The notes beneath the pieces are model-generated. The model ran no database searches and was not told the origin of the DNA. It saw nothing but the letters and a program-made list of their open reading frames with translations. Below are positions 25,586-36,970 of a stretch of 64,000 nt of DNA, piece after piece. The stretch is from positions 558,001-622,000 of the forward strand of contig NZ_CP121699.1 in NCBI RefSeq assembly GCF_029761935.1, in the 5' to 3' direction. The DNA is from Microbacterium testaceum (lineage in GTDB: Bacteria > Actinomycetota > Actinomycetes > Actinomycetales > Microbacteriaceae). A program made the position numbers and the translations under genes. How positions within the stretch are numbered: the first letter of the stretch is position 1; each line of letters starts with the position of its first letter.

Positions 25586-27835
25586 ATGACCGAGACCGCT
25601 TCCTCCGCGCCGCCGCCGTCCTCTCTGCGACGGCTGGTTCCGCGGATCTTCTCGCGCGCGGCCCGACGCGACGACGTCGACAAGCTGCTCCGCACGGTCC
25701 GCACGCATCACCCCAAGGGCGACCTCGCGATCATCGAGCGCGCCTATGCCGTGGCCGACAAGGCGCACGACGGGCAGAAGCGGCAGAGCGGCGAGCCGTA
25801 CATCACGCACCCCCTGGCGGTCGCGCAGATCCTGGCCGAGCTCGGCCTCGGCCCCAAGGCGATCGCTGCCGCGCTGCTGCACGACACCGTCGAAGACACG
25901 GGCTATCCGCTCGACGAGCTCGCCGCCGACTTCGGCGACGAGGTCGCGATGCTCGTCGACGGCGTCACCAAGCTCGACAAGGTCAAGTACGGCGACAGCG
26001 CGCAGGCCGAGACGGTCCGCAAGATGATCGTGGCGATGTCGAAAGACATCCGCGTGCTGCTCATCAAGCTCGCCGACCGACTGCACAACGCGCGTACCTG
26101 GGGATTCGTGCCGCCGCACAAGGCCGCGAAGAAGGCCACGGAAACCCTCGAGATCTACGCACCTCTCGCGCATCGCCTCGGCATCCAGGCGATCAAGAGC
26201 GAACTCGAGGACCTGTCGTTCGCGGTGATGCATCCCAAGCTCTACGCCGAGATCGACAGCCTCGTCAAGCAGCGCACGCCTCAGCGCGAGCAGTATGTGC
26301 AGAACGTCATCGACGCCGTCGACGCCGACCTACGCGAACTCCGCGTTCGCGGCCGGGTGATGGGCAGACCCAAGCAGCTGTACTCCGTGTACCAGAAGAT
26401 GGTGGTCCGCGGGCGCGAGTTCGACGACATCTACGACCTCATCGGCATCCGAATCCTGGTCGGCACCGTGCGCGATTGCTACGCCGTGCTCGGTGCGATC
26501 CACGCGCGGTGGACACCGCTGCCGGGGCGTTTCAAGGACTACATCGCCACGCCCAAGTTCAACCTGTACCAGTCGCTGCACACCACCGTGATCGGCCCCG
26601 GTGGGCGCACGGTCGAGATCCAGATCCGCACGCACGAGATGCACCAGCAGGCGGAGTTCGGCGTCGCCGCGCATTGGAAGTACAAGGAGCGGATGGCGGG
26701 TGGGAAGGCCGACGCCAAGGCCGTCGACGCCGACATGGCGTGGATCGCTCACATCTCCGACTGGCAGGCCGAGACCGCCGACCCGGGGGAGTTCCTCGAC
26801 TCGCTCCGCTTCGAGATCGGCGCGAAAGAGGTCTACGTCTTCACCCCGAAGGGACGCGTGGTGGGCCTTCCCACCGGCGCGACCCCTGTCGACTTCGCAT
26901 ACGCCGTGCACACCGAGATCGGTCACCGCACGATGGGCGCCAAGGTCAACGGCCGCCTGGTGCCGCTCGAGTCGACCCTGCAGAGCGGCGACGTCGTCGA
27001 GGTGTTCACCTCGAAGAACCCCGATGCCGGCCCCAGCCAGGACTGGCTCGGTTTCGTCAAGAGCACCCGCGCGCGCAACAAGATCCGCGGGTGGTTCACG
27101 AAGGAACGCCGCGAGGAGGCCATCGAGCAGGGCAAGGACTCGATCGCCCGCGCCATGCGTCGGCAGAACCTGCCCCTGCAGCGCCTCATGAACCAGGATT
27201 CGTTCACCGAGGTCGCCCGACTCTTCCACTACGAGGACGTCTCCGCACTCTACGCCGCGGTCGGCGAGGGGCACGTCTCCACGCAATCGGTCATCGAGAA
27301 GGTCACCGCTCTCGTCAACGTCGAAGAGACCAGCACCGGACCCATCGACATCCCCGTCGGCCGCAGCCGTGCTCCGCGTGGCGGCGACTCCGGCGTCCTC
27401 GTGCGTGGGGCCCCCGACATCCTCGTCAAGCTGGCCAAGTGCTGCACCCCCGTTCCGGGCGACGAGATCGTCGGTTTCGTCACGCGCGGCAGCGGGGTGT
27501 CGGTCCACCGCGGCGACTGCACGAACGTGAAGTCCCTCAAGGAGGAGCCCGATCGTCTCATCGACGTCGAGTGGGCGCCGACGACGAAGAGCGTCTTCCT
27601 GGTGCAGATCCAGGTCGAGGCCCTCGACCGCTCGGGGCTGTTGAGCGACGTCACGCGCGTGCTGAGCGAGCACCACGTGAACATCCTCTCGGCGACCGTT
27701 TCGACCACGAACGATCGCCTCGCGCTCAGCAAGTTCGTGTTCGAGATGGGCGATACCGTGCACCTCGACCGTGTGCTCAACGCCGTGCGGCGCATCGACG
27801 CGGTCTACGACGTGTACCGCGTCACCTCGTCGTAG
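25586..27835 (+). CDS. rel: Bifunctional (p)ppGpp synthetase/hydrolase RelA/SpoT
   Basis: 749-residue long RSH enzyme of the stringent response. Order of domains: HD hydrolase (ITHPLAVAQILAELG, ALLHDTVEDTGY), synthetase (RPKQLYSVYQKMVVRGREFDDIYDLIGIRIL), TGS (EVYVFTPKGRVVGLPTGATPVDFAYAVHTEIGH), a zinc-finger-like region with KCCTPVPGDEIVGF, and a C-terminal ACT domain (SVFLVQIQVEALDRSGLL). The intact HD and EDDIYD-like motifs predict both activities. I use ATG 25586, since AAGGGG stands 6 nt before it; an in-frame GTG at 25580 abuts the ribosome binding site. Confidence 0.96.
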   Translation: MTETASSAPPPSSLRRLVPRIFSRAARRDDVDKLLRTVRTHHPKGDLAIIERAYAVADKAHDGQKRQSGEPYITHPLAVAQILAELGLGPKAIAAALLHDTVEDTGYPLDELAADFGDEVAMLVDGVTKLDKVKYGDSAQAETVRKMIVAMSKDIRVLLIKLADRLHNARTWGFVPPHKAAKKATETLEIYAPLAHRLGIQAIKSELEDLSFAVMHPKLYAEIDSLVKQRTPQREQYVQNVIDAVDADLRELRVRGRVMGRPKQLYSVYQKMVVRGREFDDIYDLIGIRILVGTVRDCYAVLGAIHARWTPLPGRFKDYIATPKFNLYQSLHTTVIGPGGRTVEIQIRTHEMHQQAEFGVAAHWKYKERMAGGKADAKAVDADMAWIAHISDWQAETADPGEFLDSLRFEIGAKEVYVFTPKGRVVGLPTGATPVDFAYAVHTEIGHRTMGAKVNGRLVPLESTLQSGDVVEVFTSKNPDAGPSQDWLGFVKSTRARNKIRGWFTKERREEAIEQGKDSIARAMRRQNLPLQRLMNQDSFTEVARLFHYEDVSALYAAVGEGHVSTQSVIEKVTALVNVEETSTGPIDIPVGRSRAPRGGDSGVLVRGAPDILVKLAKCCTPVPGDEIVGFVTRGSGVSVHRGDCTNVKSLKEEPDRLIDVEWAPTTKSVFLVQIQVEALDRSGLLSDVTRVLSEHHVNILSATVSTTNDRLALSKFVFEMGDTVHLDRVLNAVRRIDAVYDVYRVTSS

Positions 27836-27848
27836 CACGGGAGACGGA

Positions 27849-28391
27849 TCACCTCTGCGCCGCGACGTCGGCCAGCAGTGCGGCGCCCCTCCTCCCGTAC
27901 GGGAACGTCGAGTGCCGGGCCAGCCATGCCTGGGCCTCGTGTCGCGACTCGACATCGGATGCCGCCCACTCGATCGCCGCGGCACGCTCATCCTCGTCTC
28001 CGGAACGCGCGAGGTCGGCGAGCGTTCGCCCCGGTGTGCTGAGGTGAACGCCCGCCACGAGCGTCGTGTCGGCGGCCGGGAGTCTCACGTCGTGGAACAC
28101 CGCCCGGGTCGCGTCACCCGCGCGCGTCCGCGTCGGCCCCACCCGCTGGAGGTGATGCCGTCTCGGCTCGGTCGCCGTGCCGCCGTGCACCCACGCCGCC
28201 GTCAGCCGCACCCCGGCCCACCGTTCGCCGAGCAGAGGAGACAGGCTCCGTGCCCGCATCCAGACCGTCTCGACCGCGTCGGCCGGCATGAAACCCTCGC
28301 CGAGCGGCACCAGCAGGCCGTCGAGGCACGCCGCGCTGAGCTCGGTCAACGCGAGACGCTCCCCGGGGAAGAACAGAAAGGGCGACACCAT
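27849..28391 (-). CDS. AbiEi-antitoxin-like protein, unpaired
   Basis: 180 residues. The second half (WVHGGTATEPRRHHLQR, VFHDVRLPAADTTLVAGVHLSTPGRTLADLAR) resembles the C-terminal domain of type IV AbiEi-like antitoxins common in Microbacteriaceae; the usual N-terminal winged helix is weak or replaced. No AbiEii toxin is adjacent, so a toxin-antitoxin role is doubtful. Start ATG 28391 (MVSPFLFFPGER), which has CACACT 6 nt upstream on the minus strand. Its stop lies 13 nt from the convergent rel stop. Function uncertain. Confidence 0.55.
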   Translation of the reverse strand: MVSPFLFFPGERLALTELSAACLDGLLVPLGEGFMPADAVETVWMRARSLSPLLGERWAGVRLTAAWVHGGTATEPRRHHLQRVGPTRTRAGDATRAVFHDVRLPAADTTLVAGVHLSTPGRTLADLARSGDEDERAAAIEWAASDVESRHEAQAWLARHSTFPYGRRGAALLADVAAQR

Positions 28392-28455
28392 CCCGTCAGT
28401 GTGACGGAGCGGTGTCGCCCGTGACGGTCGAACCGTCGAACTGTGGAGAACCCGA

Positions 28456-30069
28456 TCAGCCGCCGAGGGCGCGCAGCCAGGTGCGACGCGCTTCGAGCGC
28501 CTCCGACGCCTGCGCGGCAGCACGCTTGTCGCCGCGCGACTCGGCCTCGGCCAGCTCGGCCTCAAGCTTGTCGATCGCGTCGGTGAGCTGACGCGTCATG
28601 TCGTTGGCGCGGGCCTTCTGCTCGGGGTCGTTGCGCTTCCAGTCGGCGTCTTCGCGGGTGCGCACGCTCTGCTCGATCTTGCGGAGCTCGTCGTCGAGGA
28701 CGCGCTCCTTGTCGCGCGGGAAGATGCGTCCGATCTCGTCCCACTGACGCTGGATGGCAGTCAGCTTCTGACGGGCCGTGGCGAGGTTCTTCTCGTCGAC
28801 GATCGGCGCGGCCTGCTCTAGGAGGGCGCGTTTCTGCTCGATCTTCTCCTTCGAGGCCTCGGCGTCGGCGGACTCGCGCTCGATGCGGGCTCCGTAGAGC
28901 ACGTCGCCGGCGGCCTTGAACCGAGCCCAAAGGGCGTCATCGACCTTGCGGCCGGCGCGGCCCGAGGCCTTCCACGCGTCGAGGAGGTCGCGGTACGCCC
29001 CGATCCCGTCTTCGCCACGCGGGGCGAGGGCCTCGGCGCGCTCGACGAGACGCGTCTTGGCCTCGCGGGCCGACTTGTGGGTCTCGTCGAGCGACGAGAA
29101 GAACTCGCGGCGGTGACGATCGACCGTGGCACGCGCGTCGCGGAAGCGGCGCCACAGCTGCTGCGCGGTCGACTTCGACAGGCGGGGACCGTTCTGCTGG
29201 TGGGCCTGCCACCGGTCGAACAGCGCCGTCATGTCGGCGGTCATCTGCTTCCACTGGACCGTCTGCGGGTCGCGGGCGGCGAGGGCCTCGGCCTCTTCGA
29301 CGATCGCGGTGCGCTCGCGCACGGCCTCTTCAGTGGCCTGCTTGGCGGCGACGGCCTCGGTCTCACTCGCTTCGGCGAGCTCTGCGGTGAGGGCGTCGAC
29401 ACGGGCGATGAGAGCGGCGAGGTCGCCCACCGCGGCCGCGCCCTCGAGCTTGCCGCGAAGGGTCTTCGCCGTCGAACGCAGATCCGACGCCGACGCGCCT
29501 CCGCGACGGTGGCGCGTCTCGATCAGCGTGACCTCACCGGCGAGGTCCGAGAACTTGCGCTGGAAGTAGGCCAGTGCCTCGGCCGGCGTGCCATCGGGGT
29601 ACTGACCCACGACGCGCCAGTCGTCGCCCTCGCGGACCGAGACGGTTCCCTCGTCGTCGACGCGGCCCCAGGGCTGGGTGGCCGAGGTGGACGCGGTCTT
29701 GCCGGGAGGGGGTCCGGGGAGTCGGACGCCGGGACGCGGGGCGGCGGGCTGCGCGGCGACGGACTGCTCGTCGGGAGCGGCGTCGCCCTCGGACGTGGCG
29801 GCCTCTTCGTCTTCGGCCGACGCTTCGGCAGCGGGCTCCTCAGCGGTGGGCTCGGCGGGGGACGCGGGGTCAGCGGCATCCGTCGACTGCTCGTCGAGCG
29901 ACGGGTCGTCGGACGACGCGTCGGCGTCGGAAGCGGAGGAGTCCTTCGCCGGAACGGCGTCGGGAGCGTCGGATTCCGCCTCGACCGGGGCCGTGGCGGT
30001 GGGATCGACCTCGGCGGTGCTCGCGTCGTCGCGCGGGTCGGAGGTTTCGGGAGTGGGAGCGGAAGTCAC
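28456..30069 (-). CDS. DUF349 repeat protein
   Basis: 537 residues. The first 140 are an acidic, disordered Ala/Glu/Asp/Ser-rich region. PWGRVDDEGTVSVREGDDWRVVGQYPDGTPAEALAYFQRKF follows, then about 330 residues of charged helices in DUF349-type repeats, each with a W (WKQMTADMTALFDRWQAHQQ, LWRRFRDARATVDRHRREFF, LLDAWKASGRAGRKVDDALWARFK). A coiled coil ends it. Function is unknown; the gene sits between rel and rarA in many actinobacteria. I use GTG 30069 (VTSAPTPETSD) with GAGGT 7 nt upstream; GTG 30078 is an alternative. A TAGGCT on the minus strand near 30118-30123 is a probable -10. Confidence 0.85.
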   Translation of the reverse strand: MTSAPTPETSDPRDDASTAEVDPTATAPVEAESDAPDAVPAKDSSASDADASSDDPSLDEQSTDAADPASPAEPTAEEPAAEASAEDEEAATSEGDAAPDEQSVAAQPAAPRPGVRLPGPPPGKTASTSATQPWGRVDDEGTVSVREGDDWRVVGQYPDGTPAEALAYFQRKFSDLAGEVTLIETRHRRGGASASDLRSTAKTLRGKLEGAAAVGDLAALIARVDALTAELAEASETEAVAAKQATEEAVRERTAIVEEAEALAARDPQTVQWKQMTADMTALFDRWQAHQQNGPRLSKSTAQQLWRRFRDARATVDRHRREFFSSLDETHKSAREAKTRLVERAEALAPRGEDGIGAYRDLLDAWKASGRAGRKVDDALWARFKAAGDVLYGARIERESADAEASKEKIEQKRALLEQAAPIVDEKNLATARQKLTAIQRQWDEIGRIFPRDKERVLDDELRKIEQSVRTREDADWKRNDPEQKARANDMTRQLTDAIDKLEAELAEAESRGDKRAAAQASEALEARRTWLRALGG

Positions 30070-30167
30070 GGGTAGCACCTCATCGCGGCAGAACCGCCTG
30101 GGGGAGAAGGACCCTCCGAGCCTAGTACGCGCGACCGCTCCGACACAGGATCGTCGTTCCCGCCCCG

Positions 30168-30192
30168 CCGCGCCGCCGATCCGGCGGCGCGG
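30168..30192 (-). terminator. GC hairpin behind the small membrane gene
   Basis: CCGCGCCGCCG and CGGCGGCGCGG form an 11-bp stem with a 3-nt loop, 9 nt past the stop of the 96-residue membrane protein. No U-run on either side. Confidence 0.55.
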
Positions 30193-30201
30193 GAGGATCG
30201 C

Positions 30202-30492
30202 TCAGGGTGCGGTCGACTCCGAGGGCAGCGGGACCGGGATCTCGGTCGGGACGGGGGTCTCGGGGCTGACCGTCGACGACGGTTCGGGGGTCGGCGCCCC
30301 GGGGCCGGTCACGAAGTACGCCGTCTGCAGGGCGATCGCCCCGGCGATCACGAGGAGCCCGACGATCAGGCCGACGAGGTTGTCACGGGTGCGGCGGCGT
30401 CCCTGACGGTCGTGGAGCTCCTGTCGAGCCTGATAGGCGCGCGCACGCTCGCGCTGCTCTCGGGTCCGCCGGTCTTTCCCACGCGCCGCCAC
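30202..30492 (-). CDS. Small single-pass membrane protein
   Basis: 96 residues: a strongly basic cytoplasmic N-terminus (GKDRRTREQRERARAYQARQ), one membrane helix (LVGLIVGLLVIAGAIALQTAYFV), and a Pro/Thr/Ser-rich outer tail. Start GTG 30492 has GGAGGAGGTC a few bases upstream. I do not recognise a family beyond similar small proteins next to DUF349/rarA in related genomes. Function unknown. Confidence 0.7.
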   Translation of the reverse strand: MAARGKDRRTREQRERARAYQARQELHDRQGRRRTRDNLVGLIVGLLVIAGAIALQTAYFVTGPGAPTPEPSSTVSPETPVPTEIPVPLPSESTAP

Positions 30493-30608
30493 ATCGACCT
30501 CCTCCGCCCGTCCGGGCCCCTCGATCCTACAAACAGCGGTCGGGGCGTCTCGGATCGCGGCGGGGCACGGGAGGTCCCCGTGTCGGAGGCCCCGGTTAGC
30601 CTGGAGGG

Positions 30609-32024
30609 GTGACCCCTTCCTCCGCGCTCTTCCAGGGCCAGACGCCGCTGGCGGTGCGCATGCGGCCGGTGAGCCTTGACGAGGTGGCCGGCCAAGGGCA
30701 TCTGCTGCGACCCGGGTCGCCGCTGGTCACTCTCGCGACGACAGACTCCTCGGCATCCGTCTCGGCCGCCTCGGTCATCCTGTGGGGTCCGCCCGGCACC
30801 GGCAAGACCACGCTGGCGCAGGCGATCGCCCGGTCGTCCGGGCGGCGTTTCGTCGAGCTCTCGGCCATCACGGCGGGCGTCAAAGACGTGCGCGAGGTCA
30901 TGCAAGAAGCGCTGACGCAGCGAGATCTGTACGGCCAGTCGACCATCCTCTTCCTCGACGAGATCCACCGGTTCACCAAGGCGCAGCAGGACGCCCTGCT
31001 GCCGGGTGTCGAGAACGGCTGGGTCGTGTTGATCGCCGCCACCACCGAGAACCCGTCGTTCTCGGTCATCTCTCCCTTGCTCTCGCGATCTCTCCTGCTC
31101 ACCCTCCGCCCGCTCGGCGACGACGACCTCGGCGCTCTCGTCGACCGGGCCGTGGCCGACCCACGCGGTCTGGCGGGTCGGGTGGTGCTCGACGACGACG
31201 CCCGGGCGGCCCTGGTGCGTCTGGCCTCCGGCGATGCGCGACGCGCTCTCACCGCCCTCGAAGCCGCGGCCTCGGTCGCGGGGGACGACGCGGGGGCCCC
31301 GACTCCTGCGGCCCGCGACGAAGACGATGACGAAGATGGAGACGACGAACAGGACCCCGGTCCATTCACCGGCGAGGGCGACGAACTGCCCGTCATCACC
31401 GCCGACCACATCGCCCAGGCCGTCGACCGCGCCCTTCTGCGCTACGACCGGCAGGGAGACGAGCACTACGACGTCATCAGCGCCTTCATCAAGTCGGTGC
31501 GGGGGTCGGATCCGGATGCCGCAATCCACTACCTCGCACGCATGATCGAGGCGGGGGAGGACCCCCGCTTCATCGCGCGGCGCCTCGTCATCTCGGCCGC
31601 CGAAGACATCGGCATGGCCGACCCGCAGGCCCTGCAGATCGCGGTCGCCGCGGCCGACGCGGTCGCGTTCATCGGCATGCCCGAGGGACGCATCCCCCTC
31701 GCCGAGGCGACGGTGTACCTGGCCACGACCGCGAAGTCGAACGCCGCCTACAACGCCATCAACGCCGCGATCGCCGACGTACGCGCCGGCGGCTTCGGTC
31801 GCGTGCCGATGCACCTGCGCGACGCGCACTATCCCGGAGCCAAACGCCTCGGCCACGGCAAGGGCTACAAGTACGCGCACGACAGCGACATCGGCATCGT
31901 CACGCAGCAGTACCTCCCCGACGAGCTCGTCGGCAAGCGGTACTACGAACCCACCAGTCACGGGGCCGAACGCGACGTGTCGGCGCGCCTCGAGAAGATC
32001 CGCCGCATCCTCGAGGGTCGCTGA
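30609..32024 (+). CDS. rarA: Replication-associated recombination protein RarA/MgsA
   Basis: AAA+ clamp-loader-like ATPase of 471 residues. [18 protein letters not shown], Walker [16 protein letters not shown], Walker [21 protein letters not shown], sensor 1 AATTENPSF, and the C-terminal tetramerisation domain ([28 protein letters not shown]). It acts at stalled forks. Unusual: a 25-30 residue Asp/Glu-rich linker ([13 protein letters not shown]) between the ATPase and C-terminal domains, which makes it longer than typical homologues. GTG start with TAGCCT 6 nt upstream, probably leaderless. Confidence 0.93.
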   Translation: MTPSSALFQGQTPLAVRMRPVSLDEVAGQGHLLRPGSPLVTLATTDSSASVSAASVILWGPPGTGKTTLAQAIARSSGRRFVELSAITAGVKDVREVMQEALTQRDLYGQSTILFLDEIHRFTKAQQDALLPGVENGWVVLIAATTENPSFSVISPLLSRSLLLTLRPLGDDDLGALVDRAVADPRGLAGRVVLDDDARAALVRLASGDARRALTALEAAASVAGDDAGAPTPAARDEDDDEDGDDEQDPGPFTGEGDELPVITADHIAQAVDRALLRYDRQGDEHYDVISAFIKSVRGSDPDAAIHYLARMIEAGEDPRFIARRLVISAAEDIGMADPQALQIAVAAADAVAFIGMPEGRIPLAEATVYLATTAKSNAAYNAINAAIADVRAGGFGRVPMHLRDAHYPGAKRLGHGKGYKYAHDSDIGIVTQQYLPDELVGKRYYEPTSHGAERDVSARLEKIRRILEGR

Positions 32025-32026
32025 CA

Positions 32027-32043
32027 GCGCATCCGGAATGCGC
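32027..32043 (+). terminator. Short hairpin behind rarA
   Basis: GCGCAT-CCGGA-ATGCGC, 3 nt after the stop. A weak terminator at best; it stands just before the rpsD promoter. Confidence 0.4.
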
Positions 32044-32055
32044 CCGGCCCGCTCT

Positions 32056-32212
32056 GATAACATGAACCGGCTCGAAACAGGGTTTTCGGGCATCCCCTCC
32101 TTCCTGTGATCACCTTCCGGTGCGCCCCGGCGTGCGCTTCGGATCGGGCGGAAGGGGGCGATACGCCCGTGAGCCGTGAAAGGCGCGGCCACGTCATCGG
32201 AAGGAGAACTTC
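32056..32212 (+). promoter_or_regulatory. rpsD promoter and structured leader
   Basis: A -10-like GATAACAT at 32056-32063 predicts a leader of about 145 nt. In it CTCCTTCC (32097-32104) is perfectly complementary to GGAAGGAG (32199-32206), the Shine-Dalgarno of rpsD. ACAGG/CCTGT and GGGCG/CGCCC form additional small stems. Ribosomal protein S4 is known to repress its own synthesis in other bacteria, so this may be the autoregulatory site; that is inference. Confidence 0.5.
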
Positions 32213-32842
32213 GTGACCACGAAGTCTCAGGACCGCCGCAAGGTGCGTCTGTCGCGCGCCCTCGGCGTCGCACTCACCCCCAAGGCCGCCCGCTACCTCG
32301 AGAAGCGTCCCTACGCTCCCGGCGAGCACGGCCGCACCAAGCGCAAGGCCGACAGCGACTACGCCGTCCGTCTCCGTGAGAAGCAGCGTCTGCGCGAGCA
32401 GTACGGCATCCGCGAGAAGCAGCTGCGCATCGCGTTCAACGAGGCCCGCCGCACCGACGGCCTGACCGGTGAGAACCTGGTCGAGCTGCTCGAGATGCGT
32501 CTAGACGCCCTCGTCGTGCGTTCGGGCTTCGCCCGCACCACCGCGCAGGCTCGCCAGCTCGTCGTGCACCGCCACATCATGGTCGACGGCCAGCTCGTGG
32601 ACCGCCCGTCGTTCCGCGTGAAGCCGGGTCAGCTGATCCACGTCAAGACCAAGAGCGAGGGCCTCGAGCCCTTCCAGGTCGCCGCCGCCGGTGGGCACGC
32701 CGAAGTGCTGCCCCCCGTTCCGGGCTACCTCGAGGTCGACCTCTCCACGCTGCAGGCGAAGCTCGTGCGTCGCCCCAAGCGCGCCGAGGTGCCCGTCACG
32801 TGTGACGTGCAGCTCGTCGTCGAGTACTACGCCGCCCGCTGA
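32213..32842 (+). CDS. rpsD: 30S ribosomal protein S4
   Basis: 209 residues. Begins MTTKSQDRRKVRLSRALGVAL; the S4 RNA-binding domain is LDALVVRSGFARTTAQARQLVVHRHIMVDGQLVDRPSFRVKPGQ. The N-terminus lacks the zinc-binding cysteines of some S4 paralogues. S4 nucleates 16S rRNA folding. Start GTG 32213 with GGAAGGAG upstream. It stands alone, away from the alpha operon, as is usual in actinobacteria related to this one. Confidence 0.97.
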   Translation: MTTKSQDRRKVRLSRALGVALTPKAARYLEKRPYAPGEHGRTKRKADSDYAVRLREKQRLREQYGIREKQLRIAFNEARRTDGLTGENLVELLEMRLDALVVRSGFARTTAQARQLVVHRHIMVDGQLVDRPSFRVKPGQLIHVKTKSEGLEPFQVAAAGGHAEVLPPVPGYLEVDLSTLQAKLVRRPKRAEVPVTCDVQLVVEYYAAR

Positions 32843-32855
32843 TCCCAGCGAGCAC

Positions 32856-32895
32856 ACGAAGGGCGTCGGGTTCTCCCGGCGCCCTTCGTCGTTTT
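32856..32895 (+). terminator. rpsD terminator
   Basis: ACGAAGGGCG-TCGGG, loop TTCT, CCCGG-CGCCCTTCGT, then CGTTTT. An almost perfect 15-bp stem. Its right arm is the first unit of the repeat array that follows. Confidence 0.88.
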
Positions 32896-33016
32896 CGGGT
32901 CGCGCTCTCGCGCGGCCCTTCGTCGTTTTCGGGTCGCGCTCTCGCGCGGCCCTTCGCCGTTCCCGGGTCGCGCTCTCGCGCGGCCCGTCGCCGTTCCCGG
33001 GGCGCGCTCTGCTCGC
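32881..33016 (+). repeat. 34-bp tandem repeat array, about four copies
   Basis: Units start at 32881, 32915, 32949 and 32983. Each begins with the terminator arm GCCCTTCG and continues through GGGTCGCG-CTCT-CGCGCG, itself a small hairpin. Units 1 and 2 are identical; unit 3 differs by a few bases (GCCGTTCCC for GTCGTTTTC); unit 4 is decayed. Not coding. Confidence 0.85.
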
Positions 33017-33060
33017 GCTGGATTCGTTCGCCCCAGACGGCGGGCCTTACCCGGCCCCGA

Positions 33061-33300
33061 TGACCGTTTGCGGCGATCGAATGCGCACGCCGTGAAGTCG
33101 TGTGCCCGAAATGGCGCATGCTCCGCCGAGCCGCCGACCATACGCGGCAACCGAACGCGCACGGCGTTGATTCGTCTGCCCCAGATGGCGCATGCTCCGC
33201 CGAGCCGCCGACCATACGCGGCAATCGAACGCGCACGGCGTTGATTCGTGTGCCCGAGATGGCGCATGCTCCGCCGAGCCGCCGACCATACGCGACAACC
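33061..33300 (+). repeat. 74-bp tandem repeat array, about three copies
   Basis: Units starting ATGGCGCATGCTCCGCCGAG lie at 33111, 33185 and 33259, spaced exactly 74 nt. A diverged partial copy (about 50 nt) precedes them and the last unit is cut after about 40 nt. Each unit contains AACGC-GCACG-GCGTT, a small stem. 74 is not a multiple of three, so this is not a repeated protein. No gene spans it on either strand. Confidence 0.85.
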
Positions 33301-33478
33301 GGCCGCGGGGGAGTCGATGCGGCCGTCCCGGACGGTGCCGGCGCGGGTGCGCGATGGGGCCGTCGGCGGGATGGACGCCGGAGACGCGGCATACAAAGGT
33401 CTGCCTTGTGCGTGGCGCGGGGCCCCTCGCCTACGATGGGGGATGCCGTGATCGCGGCGTCGTATCGAGGAAGAAGTG
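33301..33478 (+). other. Gap between repeat array and the YtxH-like gene
   Basis: 178 nt with no ORF I would support. TACGAT at 33431-33436 is a possible -10 for the next gene. Confidence 0.4.
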
Positions 33479-33766
33479 GTGATCGTGAAAAGCCTCGTCT
33501 GGTTCGCGCTGGGTATCGCCGGCGGTTTCGTCGCCGCCCATCTCGTCAACAAGGACCCCCGCGGTCAGGAGCTGCTCGCGCAGCTCGACTCGCGCATCGG
33601 TGAATTCACCGACCACATGAGCGACGCCTACCACCAGCAGGAGAACCGTCTCTCCGAGATCATCGACGACGCCAAGGGCGTCGCCTCCTCCGCTGTCGAC
33701 AAGACCGGCGACGCGGTGGAATCCGCCGCAGCCGCGGCCAAGAAGGCCGTTTCCTCCTCCGACTGA
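33479..33766 (+). CDS. Small membrane-anchored helical protein (YtxH/DUF6167-like)
   Basis: 95 residues. One N-terminal membrane helix (SLVWFALGIAGGFVAAHLVN) followed by an amphipathic helix rich in Ala/Asp/Lys/Ser (DDAKGVASSAVDKTGDAVESAAAAAKKA), like YtxH or apolipoprotein-type proteins. The position directly upstream of alaS is that of the conserved actinobacterial DUF948/DUF6167 genes. Three GTG codons are possible starts (33476, 33479, 33485); GAGGA at 33467 favours 33479. Function unknown. Confidence 0.75.
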   Translation: MIVKSLVWFALGIAGGFVAAHLVNKDPRGQELLAQLDSRIGEFTDHMSDAYHQQENRLSEIIDDAKGVASSAVDKTGDAVESAAAAAKKAVSSSD

Positions 33767-33829
33767 CCCCCTCCGGCCTCCCGCCCCCGGCACGTGGGGC
33801 GGATCCGCATGCGTACGGAAAGACCCGCC

Positions 33830-36495
<2,666 letters not shown>

Positions 36496-36499
<4 letters not shown>

Positions 36500-36969
36500 C
36501 GGTGTTCCGGCGCGGCATCCGGTTCGGTATCGACGTCGGGCGTGCCCGCGTGGGCGTGGCACGGTCGGATCCGGACGGGGTGCTGGCCGTTCCGGTCGAG
36601 ACCGTACCCCGCAAGGGGGAGCCGATCCGCCGGATCGCGGCTCTCGCGGCGGAGTACGAGGCCTTCGAGATCCTGGTCGGGCTGCCCCTCAACCTGCGCG
36701 GGGAGGACACGGCATCGACCACCGACGCACGGACGTTCGCGGCTGCTCTGGCGAAGGCGCTCCCCATGCCCGTGCGACTGGTCGACGAACGGCTGAGTAC
36801 GGTCTCGGCGCACGGCGTGTTGAGAGAAGCAGGGCGTTCCCAGCGGGATTCTCGTAGCATTGTGGACCAAGTCGCCGCTGTGGTCCTTCTGCAGCAGGCG
36901 CTCGACGTGGAGCGACAGTCTGGCGAGCCGGCCGGACCCACCGTCACACCGGGACAGGAGCCCGCCTGA
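36496..36969 (+). CDS. ruvX: Holliday junction resolvase-like protein RuvX/YqgF
   Basis: 157 residues with the RNase H-like fold: FGIDVGRARVGVARSDPDG, ILVGLPLNLRGEDTASTTDAR, VRLVDERLSTVSA and a final Asp in SIVDQVAAVVLLQQ. YqgF proteins process the 16S rRNA 5' end and may act on DNA junctions. GTG 36496 forms a GTGA overlap with the alaS stop, so translation is coupled. Confidence 0.93.
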
Positions 36970-36970
36970 C

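Noticed and set aside
27849-28391. Full AbiE type IV toxin-antitoxin system
   Set aside because: No nucleotidyltransferase toxin gene next to it; rel and the DUF349 gene flank it directly.
33061-33300. Possible CRISPR array
   Set aside because: The repeats are 74 nt and directly adjacent with no unique spacers, and no cas gene is present.
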